Source: Synechococcus sp. BIOS-U3-1
GTDB taxonomy: Bacteria > Cyanobacteriota > Cyanobacteriia > PCC-6307 > Cyanobiaceae
Direction: 5' to 3'
Assembly: GCF_014279975.1 (NCBI RefSeq)
Contig: NZ_CP047936.1
Coordinates: 2,542,001-2,606,000, forward strand
DNA length: 64,000 nt
Shown here: piece after piece, positions 33,038-41,800 of the stretch
Numbering within the stretch: position 1 is the first letter of the stretch
How the letters are laid out: each line of letters starts with the position of its first letter
Position numbers and translations under genes: made by a program
The notes under the pieces: model-generated
Database searches by the model: none
Seen by the model: only the letters and a program-made list of their open reading frames with translations
Told to the model about the DNA's origin: nothing

Positions 33038-34456
33038 ATGGTGAGCGTTCCCGTATCCAGTCCCGGTGGCGAGTCCACCGAGGGGGAACGCCGTGGCTTC
33101 GGCAAAGGCCGCCGGCGTGAAGAGCCCAGCTTCGAGGCACTGCCCGATTCGATCCCACCTCAAAACCTGGAAGCGGAAGAGGCGGTGCTGGGAGGAATCC
33201 TGCTCGATCCAGACGCCATCGGTCGCGTCGCCGATGCGCTGCAACCAGAAGCCTTTTATCTCAATGCCCATCGCGAGATCTTCCGCACCGCGGTGATGCT
33301 CCATAGCCAGGGCAAACCAACCGATCTCACGGCAATGACCGCCTGGCTGGCGGACACCGGTGCACTCGAAAAGGTGGGGGGCAGCAGCAGGCTCGTGGAA
33401 CTTGTGGAGCGCGTGGCCTCCACCGCCTCGATCGAGCAGGTGGCGCGCCTGGTGATGGATAAATATCTGCGCCGGCAACTGATCCGCTCAGGCAATGAAG
33501 TCATCCAACTGGGCTTCGATCAAGGGCTGCCGATGGAGCAGGTGCTCGACAAGGCCGAACAAACGATCTTCGCCATCAGCCAGGAAAAACCGTCCAAAGG
33601 ACTAACGCCCACCGCCGAAATTCTCACCAGTACGTTCAACGAGATCGAGAGCCGCTCGCTGGGCACCTCGGTGGCAGGCATTCCGGTGAATTTCTACGAC
33701 CTGGACGCCATGACCCAGGGCCTGCAGCGCAGTGATCTGATCATCGTGGCCGGACGCCCGGCCATGGGCAAAACCTCGATCGTGCTCAACCTGGCCAAGA
33801 ACGTGGCCCAGTTGCACGATCTGCCCGTGTGCGTGTTCTCCCTGGAGATGAGCAAGGAGCAGCTCACCTACAGGCTGCTGTCAATGGAAGTGGGCATTGA
33901 AGCCGGCCGGCTACGCACGGGCCGCCTGCAACAGGAGGAATGGCCGCTGCTCGGCCAGGGCATCAACACGCTTGGCCAGCTGCCGATCTACATCGATGAC
34001 AAACCCAATTCCGGTGTGCTTGAGATGCGCTCGCTCTGCCGGCGACTGATGGCCGAACAGGGCAAGGAGCTGGGGCTGATTGTGATCGACTACTTGCAGC
34101 TCATGGAAGGTTCCACCCCCGACAATCGCGTCCAAGAAATTTCTCGAATCACCAGGGCTCTCAAAGGTATGGCCAGAGAACTGAACGTACCGGTGATCGC
34201 CTTGTCACAGCTCAGCCGTGGCGTGGAATCGCGCACCAACAAACGCCCCATGCTCAGCGACCTGCGCGAATCGGGCTCCATTGAGCAAGACGCCGACCTT
34301 GTGCTGATGATCTATCGCGATGAGTACTACAACCCGGAAACCCCAGACCGGGGCATCACCGAAGTGATCGTGACCAAGCACCGCAACGGACCGGTGGGCA
34401 CCGTGAAACTGCTGTTCGAGCCCCAGTTCACGCGCTTCCGCAACCTTGCCGCTTAA
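33038..34456 (+). CDS. dnaB: Replicative DNA helicase
   Basis: A 472-residue hexameric helicase that unwinds DNA at the replication fork. The N-terminal domain starts PPQNLEAEEAVLGGILLDPDAI. The RecA-like domain has Walker A GRPAMGKTS, Walker B LIVIDYLQLM, and the terminal motif SDLRESGSIEQDADLVLMIYRDEYY. No intein interrupts it. The gene order then breaks: instead of mnmG, a 12.8-kb segment with an AraC regulator and two giant proteins follows. Confidence 0.97.
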   Translation: MVSVPVSSPGGESTEGERRGFGKGRRREEPSFEALPDSIPPQNLEAEEAVLGGILLDPDAIGRVADALQPEAFYLNAHREIFRTAVMLHSQGKPTDLTAMTAWLADTGALEKVGGSSRLVELVERVASTASIEQVARLVMDKYLRRQLIRSGNEVIQLGFDQGLPMEQVLDKAEQTIFAISQEKPSKGLTPTAEILTSTFNEIESRSLGTSVAGIPVNFYDLDAMTQGLQRSDLIIVAGRPAMGKTSIVLNLAKNVAQLHDLPVCVFSLEMSKEQLTYRLLSMEVGIEAGRLRTGRLQQEEWPLLGQGINTLGQLPIYIDDKPNSGVLEMRSLCRRLMAEQGKELGLIVIDYLQLMEGSTPDNRVQEISRITRALKGMARELNVPVIALSQLSRGVESRTNKRPMLSDLRESGSIEQDADLVLMIYRDEYYNPETPDRGITEVIVTKHRNGPVGTVKLLFEPQFTRFRNLAA

Positions 34457-34464
34457 GCCTCAAC

Positions 34465-34707
34465 ATGTGGATTGGGCGCATCCTTCTGCTTGGTGTTGGC
34501 TCGTCCTACATCGCACGCTGGATCCTCAGTCCTCAGCGACATCGCAACTATGTGGCCGCTTGGCTCAAGGCACTGCACAAAACCACTGGTTGGCTGCCAC
34601 GCGGTCGACACAAGCTTCGACGCCTCGGGCGACGAAGCTTCCGCGCCACGCTCAAAGCCACCAACCGAAGATCAATGAAATCAGCAGAGAGCCTGAGAGC
34701 GCGTTGA
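34465..34707 (+). CDS. Small basic ORF after dnaB (hypothetical)
   Basis: An 80-codon frame starting 8 bp after the dnaB stop. It encodes a short hydrophobic N-terminus (MWIGRILLLGVGSSYIARWIL) followed by a strongly Arg/Lys-rich tail. Overlapping frames of similar size exist here, so the choice is uncertain. I recognise no family. Confidence 0.4.
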   Translation: MWIGRILLLGVGSSYIARWILSPQRHRNYVAAWLKALHKTTGWLPRGRHKLRRLGRRSFRATLKATNRRSMKSAESLRAR

Positions 34708-34720
34708 GGCCACAACCTTG

Positions 34721-35713
34721 ATGAAGCGGTCTGAAAAAAGCTTGGTGAAGCGCCTGGATGCCCGGTTTCAGACTTGCGCGGAACTTCAGGAACTGTTTCG
34801 GCCACTCTCACCCGATCTGGTCGCCGTTCAGCTCAGCCCTGGTCCTCTGCATGGGCGCGTGCGCATTTTTGTGCTGGGAAGCTACCGCTTCAACGTGCTC
34901 GAAACCAGCCAAAGCCTCTTTCTCAGCGGAACTCGGCGGACCAAGCCATGCACGCTGGCGATTCCCTTGACGGACGCGATGGCGGATCAGCCTTATCGCG
35001 CCCAGGGCATTGCCATGCCTTGGGCCGGTTTGATGGGCTACAACCGGTCGCTGAGCGATTTCGATCTCAGAGTGCCTGCCCGGGCAGCACTGGCAACCGT
35101 GGTGATCGGAAAGGAAGCCTTGCTGGAACGCCACACACAGCAAGGAGGTGGGCCACTCATGCTGAAGCGCTGGGAAAGCACCAACCAGCTGGAAGTCCAG
35201 ACAGACCTGCGTCTTCGGCTTCAGAAGCAACTCAACAACCTGGTGGAACGAAACCAGGACACCTGGAAACCGGAAGAGCCTGATCAACTGATCGAGACTT
35301 TGATTCGCTGCTTTGAAGCGCCAAAGAGTCAAACCATGCCCATAGCCAAACGGGAGACTCGCCACGAAGCAGCGATCGAATTGCTGCACTGGTGCGCAAA
35401 GAACACAAGCAAATCGCTGACCATGAATGAGCTCTCGGCCGAGCTGCATCAATCGCGGACATCGCTGTTCAAGGGATCCAGAGAGCACTTTGATTGCACG
35501 CCCTTACAACTGCATCGATCCATGCGCATGGACAAGGTTCGGCAACTGCTGCTGGGTCAAGGCCTTCGCCAGACAATCAAGCTGCAAGGGGTCGGAGCCA
35601 TCGCATCTGCCATCGGATTCACCAGTCGTAGCCACTTCGCACGGCAATACCAGCAGCACTACGGGGAACGACCGCAAGACACGCTCAACCGGAACAGCAA
35701 CACGCCTAACTGA
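34721..35713 (+). CDS. AraC-family transcriptional regulator
   Basis: A 330-residue regulator. The C-terminal 110 residues contain the two AraC-type HTH units: LTMNELSAELHQSRTSLFKGSREHFDCTPLQLHRSMRMDKVRQLL, then IASAIGFTSRSHFARQYQQHYGERPQDTL. The N-terminal half is an unrecognised ligand or interaction domain. The ATG at 34721 follows a GAGG; a TTG directly before it is the other option. It lies 171 bp upstream of the first giant protein gene in the same direction and may control it (inference from position). Confidence 0.88.
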   Translation: MKRSEKSLVKRLDARFQTCAELQELFRPLSPDLVAVQLSPGPLHGRVRIFVLGSYRFNVLETSQSLFLSGTRRTKPCTLAIPLTDAMADQPYRAQGIAMPWAGLMGYNRSLSDFDLRVPARAALATVVIGKEALLERHTQQGGGPLMLKRWESTNQLEVQTDLRLRLQKQLNNLVERNQDTWKPEEPDQLIETLIRCFEAPKSQTMPIAKRETRHEAAIELLHWCAKNTSKSLTMNELSAELHQSRTSLFKGSREHFDCTPLQLHRSMRMDKVRQLLLGQGLRQTIKLQGVGAIASAIGFTSRSHFARQYQQHYGERPQDTLNRNSNTPN

Positions 35714-35884
35714 AGAGAGTCCGGCAATGTCTCGCACTATCGGGCTCACACTGACGTTGGCAAATCTGGGAAATGTCCAAAAATTGGATGAGTGATTGCT
35801 GAGAGCCCCTCCCGATGTCAATACGACACGCCGAGCTGGCTGCGTTTGCTCTCAGATCCTTGACCCAGGGCTAAGGGGAATGCG

Positions 35885-38800
35885 GTGACCTCTTCAGCCC
35901 AGGAATCATTCAACGCGCCGACGCAGGAATCCACACAGGTTGGAGACCTGCAGGGGGATGGTTCGCAATGCTCAATGGACGACATATTCAATGCGTCTTC
36001 CTTGGAAGAAGCGAACCAGAAGAATCCAAACGAAACCAGTCGACTAGCAGAAACCCAGAATTCGCAGCAACCGATTCCAGAGGAACTGCCTCACTCCGGC
36101 GATGTCCTCCAGGAGAAGCAAGACGCAAGCCAAAAGCGTCCCGTTACCTCTGAATCTCTACAAGAGCTATGGCACCCACAACTTCAGGAGTGGGCAGAGC
36201 AAGGTGACTTACTTAATGCAGCCGTGCATGCGCTGCATCTCGATCCAAATCAACCACCGACAGAGCTCACAACTCTGGTGGAGCGACTGGTCGAGGGTGA
36301 AACCAGCGATCTTCCAAAGATTGAGTTGCTGCAACATACAGCAATGCCCGGTGCCGCCGGCGCCTATTCAGCCACAAAACAGACGATTTATCTCAACAGC
36401 GACTGGGCCAATACAACAAACCAATCAGAAATCGTCAAGGTACTAAGTGAAGAATTTGGTCACCATCTGGATTCAGTGGTGCATCCCCAAGACACCTCAG
36501 GCGACGAAGGAAAGATCTTCGCCGAGTTCCTAACAGGGGGACTCCATCAACATGACATCCATATTCATCAATCAGAAAAATGGCACATCAGTGATCAAGG
36601 CCAGATCAAAGTCAATGGTGAAGTCATTGATGTCGAATTCTCACAAACAAGCACTGCGCTTCAATGGATTCAAGTTGGCGATGAGATAGAAGGTCGCAAA
36701 AAACAAGCAAGATCTGGATACACCGTCAGCCTATCGAGCGACGGAAGCATTGTTGCCATTGGAAGCTGGAATGACCGCACGATTGGCAGTTCGCGAGGCA
36801 GCGTTGCTGTTTATCAGTTAGTTAACAATAGCTGGCAAGCGCTCGGCAATGTACTCAATGGAACTAACAACGGGGACCGCTTCGGAGCCCAAGTCAGTCT
36901 CTCAGCTGACGGATCAAGACTCGGCGTTGGCACCCCTCGAGATGATGATGGCGGAAAATGGGCTGGCAGCGTATCAATTTACGAGCTCCAAAGTGGTACC
37001 TGGACAAAGCTCGGCAGCAATATTGATGGCGTTAATGCAAATAATCGCGCAGGCGGATCCCTAGCCCTCTCGGGCGATGGCAGCACAGTCATCGTTGGAG
37101 CAGAGAGAGGACACACAAAACAAAAAGGATATGCCGGTGTCTACACATGGAATGGAACGACTTGGGGGCGTGTTGGCGCCCGCATAACAGGCACTCAGAA
37201 AAAAGAATATTCAGGCAAGTCAGTCGCGATCTCAGAAGATGGCAGCAGAGTTGCCGTTGGATCCTGGGCTTTCGATTCCAGCGGAAATGATCGTGGGCGC
37301 GTCAGGGTTTACGACAACGTTGGAGGCACCTGGACACTCAAATTCAACATTTTTGGCGAAAAAAAGAATGATTTCGCTTCATCTGTCTCTCTATCAGACA
37401 ATGGCAATATCCTTGCTTTAGGCGCAGCTCAGAACGACGGAGGCGGCAACAATTCAGGCCATGCTCGTGTTTATGACATCAGTGGATCAAGAGAGAAGCA
37501 ACTTGGCGATGACATCAATGGCACAACTGGTGGTCAACAACTTGGAGGCTCCGTCAGCTTATCCAGCAATGGGCAACGTTTAGCAGTTGGCGCCCAATAT
37601 GCCGATGGTACCCACTCCAATTCAGGGCGAGTCACGATCTTTGACTACAACAGTAGTAGTGATTCATGGACAAAAGTTGGCTCCTACATCAAGGGCGTCG
37701 CCACTGGAGATCGAGCCAGTGCTGGCATAACCGGACTCAGCCTGAGCGGCGATGGAAAGACTGTTGCCATCGGGGCGCCATTCCATGATGGCGACACAAA
37801 CGCGCTGAAAGACGCAGGCCACGTCAGGGTTTTTACAGCCAGTGGTCTCACCATTGCCCAGGCCAGCACTCCACTCGTCACAACAGAAGCCGGCTCCACT
37901 GCATCATTCACCGTCGTCCTCGACGCCAAACCCACAGACAACGTCACCGTCTCCATCACAGGCGACGACAGCACTGAACATTCACTCAGCGCCTCTTCGC
38001 TGACCTTCACCACCAGCAACTGGAATACAGCCCAGACCGTGACCGTCACAGGCGTTGACGACAGCCTCGACGATGGCGATATCACCACCACACTCACCGC
38101 CACCGCCTCCAACACCGGCGGTTATGCAGGCACTGAACAAGCCACCACCACTCTCAAGACATCCGACGACGACACCGCCGGCATCACCATTGCCCAGGCC
38201 AGCACTCCACTCGTCACAACAGAAGCCGGCTCCACTGCATCATTCACCGTCGTCCTCGACGCCAAACCCACAGACAACGTCACCGTCTCCATCACAGGCG
38301 ACGACAGCACTGAACATTCACTCAGCGCCTCTTCGCTGACCTTCACCACCAGCAACTGGAATACAGCCCAGACCGTGACCGTCACAGGCGTTGACGACAG
38401 CCTCGACGATGGCGATATCACCACCACACTCACCGCCACCGCCTCCAACACCGGCGGTTATGCAGGCACTGAACAAGCCACCACCACTCTCAAGACATCC
38501 GACGACGACACCGCCGGCATCACCATTGCCCAGGCCAGCACTCCACTCGTCACAACAGAAGCCGGCTCCACCTCCACATTCACCGTCGTCCTCGACGCCA
38601 AACCCACAGACAACGTCACCGTCTCCATCACAGGCGACGACAGCACTGAACATTCACTCAGCGCCTCTTCGCTGACCTTCACCACCAGCAACTGGAATAC
38701 AGCCCAGACCGTGACCGTCACAGGCGTTGACGACAGCCTCGACGATGGCGATATCACCACCACACTCACCGCCACCGCCTCCAACACCGGCGGTTATGCA

Positions 38801-41800
38801 GGCACTGAACAAGCCACCACCACTCTCAAGACATCCGACGACGACACCGCCGGCATCACCATTGCCCAGGCCAGCACTCCACTCGTCACAACAGAAGCCG
38901 GCTCCACTGCATCATTCACCGTCGTCCTCGACGCCAAACCCACAGACAACGTCACCGTCTCCATCACAGGCGACGACAGCACTGAACATTCACTCAGCGC
39001 CTCTTCGCTGACCTTCACCACCAGCAACTGGAATACAGCCCAGACCGTGACCGTCACAGGCGTTGACGACAGCCTCGACGATGGCGATATCACCACCACA
39101 CTCACCGCCACCGCCTCCAACACCGGCGGTTATGCAGGCACTGAACAAGCCACCACCACTCTCAAGACATCCGACGACGACACCGCCGGCATCACCATTG
39201 CCCAGGCCAGCACTCCACTCGTCACAACAGAAGCCGGCTCCACTGCATCATTCACCGTCGTCCTCGACGCCAAACCCACAGACAACGTCACCGTCTCCAT
39301 CACAGGCGACGACAGCACTGAACATTCACTCAGCGCCTCTTCGCTGACCTTCACCACCAGCAACTGGAATACAGCCCAGACCGTGACCGTCACAGGCGTT
39401 GACGACAGCCTCGACGATGGCGATATCACCACCACACTCACCGCCACCGCCTCCAACACCGGCGGTTATGCAGGCACTGAACAAGCCACCACCACTCTCA
39501 AGACATCCGACGACGACACCGCCGGCATCACCATTGCCCAGGCCAGCACTCCACTCGTCACAACAGAAGCCGGCTCCACTGCATCATTCACCGTCGTCCT
39601 CGACGCCAAACCCACAGACAACGTCACCGTCTCCATCACAGGCGACGACAGCACTGAACATTCACTCAGCGCCTCTTCGCTGACCTTCACCACCAGCAAC
39701 TGGAATACAGCCCAGACCGTGACCGTCACAGGCGTTGACGACAGCCTCGACGATGGCGATATCACCACCACACTCACCGCCACCGCCTCCAACACCGGCG
39801 GTTATGCAGGCACTGAACAAGCCACCGCAACGCTCAAGACATCCGACGACGACACCGCCGGCATCACCATTGCCCAGACTGGCACCACCGACGGCTCCGG
39901 CAATCTGCTCACAACAGAAGCCGGCTCCACCTCCACATTCACCGTTGTTCTTAATAACAAGCCAACGGCTGATGTCACCGTCTCCCTCACTGGCGACGAC
40001 AGCACTGAACATTCACTCAGCGCCTCATCGCTGACCTTCACCTCCAGCAACTGGAATACAGCCCAGACCGTGACCGTCACAGGCGTTGACGACAGCATCG
40101 TTGATGGCGACATCACCACCACACTCACCGCCACCGCCTCCAACACCGGCGGTTATGCAGGCACTGAACAAGCCACCACCACTCTCAAAACATCAGACAA
40201 CGACAATCCACCTTCCATTGCGGATCGAAGTGATGATGTTCTGGAAAGCACCAGCAGTGGCACGGAGCTGCTGGACCTGGCAGATGCGAATTCAGGCAAT
40301 GACACAGACCAAGATGGCGATGCCATTACCTATTCAATCAGTGACGGCAATGATGCCGACTTGTTTGCCATTGAAGCCTCAACAGGAAAGATCTCATTAG
40401 CCGCAGGACAATCACTGCATTATGAAACAAGTGATCTTCACACTCTGGAAATTACAGCAACTGACGGAGTTAAAACAACAACCGCTGATATCAGCATTAA
40501 CGTTATAGATGTCAATAATGCACCGGTCGCAGACGCCGACACAGGGTCGGTCAATGAAAACGAAACGCTAAGCAAGGCTGCAACAGCTGGACTGATCCTT
40601 GATAACGACACCGATAGTGATGGAGACAGCCTGGTCATCAGCAACTTTCATGCTGGTGACTTAAGTGAGGCATTACCAAGGATTGGCCAATTCAACACGG
40701 CTCTTGATGGTGATTATGGGCAACTAAGCCTGCAGACTGATGGCTCATATAGCTACACCGCCAACAAAGCAGCTGCCGATGCACTTGCTGCTGGCGAGAC
40801 GGGCATCGATATTTTTTCGTACAGAGTCAGCGACACCAAATTAACTGACAGGGCAGAACTTGCAATCACCGTCACAGGCGTCAACGACCAGCCCTTTCTC
40901 GTTGATGCGATTAAAACCAAAAAATATACCGAAGGACAGATTAATATTCCACTAATCATTGATGGCAGCCTCGACATCCGCGATGTCGATGACACTAATA
41001 TTGAGAGTGCAACGGTCTCCATCTCATCCACCACTTTCGTCAGCACAGAAGACACACTTGCGTTCACCAGTGTCTATGGAATCAGTAGTAACTGGAATTC
41101 CACGTCAGGCGTATTAACTCTCAGCGGCTCAGCAACAAAAGCAAATTATATCAATGCCCTGCAAACAGTTACCTATACCAACACCAATACCTCTAATCCC
41201 GAAGCCGGCGCGAGAACGATCCAATGGTTGGTGAATGATGGAGCAGCAAACTCCACAGCCATTGAATCCAATATCATTGTTCTTGGTCAAAATGATGCGC
41301 CCGAAGCGAGCAATGACACAGCGAGTGTCGATGGTGGCTCAACAGTTACAACGCAAACGAATCTGCTAGCAAACGACACCGACCCTGAAGGCCATTCTCG
41401 GTCCATTACCTCCTTCAGAATCGGAAACGAGCAAGAGTCAAATGCCGGGTTTTCGCCAGGGGCAACCGTTACTGGATCATATGGAAAAATGACCATCCAA
41501 TCGGATGGCACTTACAGCTATCAAGCCCAAGAGACAGCCGCCTACAAATTACTCGCGGGTGAGACGGCAACTGAAACGTATACATACACAATCACAGACA
41601 GTCAAACCGTCGACGAAGGAATTGATAGCGGTGAAATCACAATCACAATCACGGGAGTCAATGATTCGCCCACGGCAATTGATGACACTGCAAAAATTGA
41701 CGAAGACAGCTCGAAACAATTTGAAGATCACCTGGGAATCTTAAAAAACGACACTGATATTGATGGAGATCAACTTTACATCAAAAGTGTTCGAGCAGGA

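Noticed and set aside
32474-33478. 334-codon minus-strand ORF opposite rplI and dnaB
   Set aside because: It spans two unrelated conserved genes antisense; a shadow of high-GC coding sequence.
37684-40146. Repeated 94-109-codon ORFs on both strands inside the 336-bp repeats
   Set aside because: They are shadow frames created by the repeat array of the giant gene; each copy is the same frame of the same DNA.
37844-40204. Regular repeats considered as a CRISPR array
   Set aside because: Units are 336 bp, contiguous, in frame and code for beta-sandwich domains; there are no spacers.
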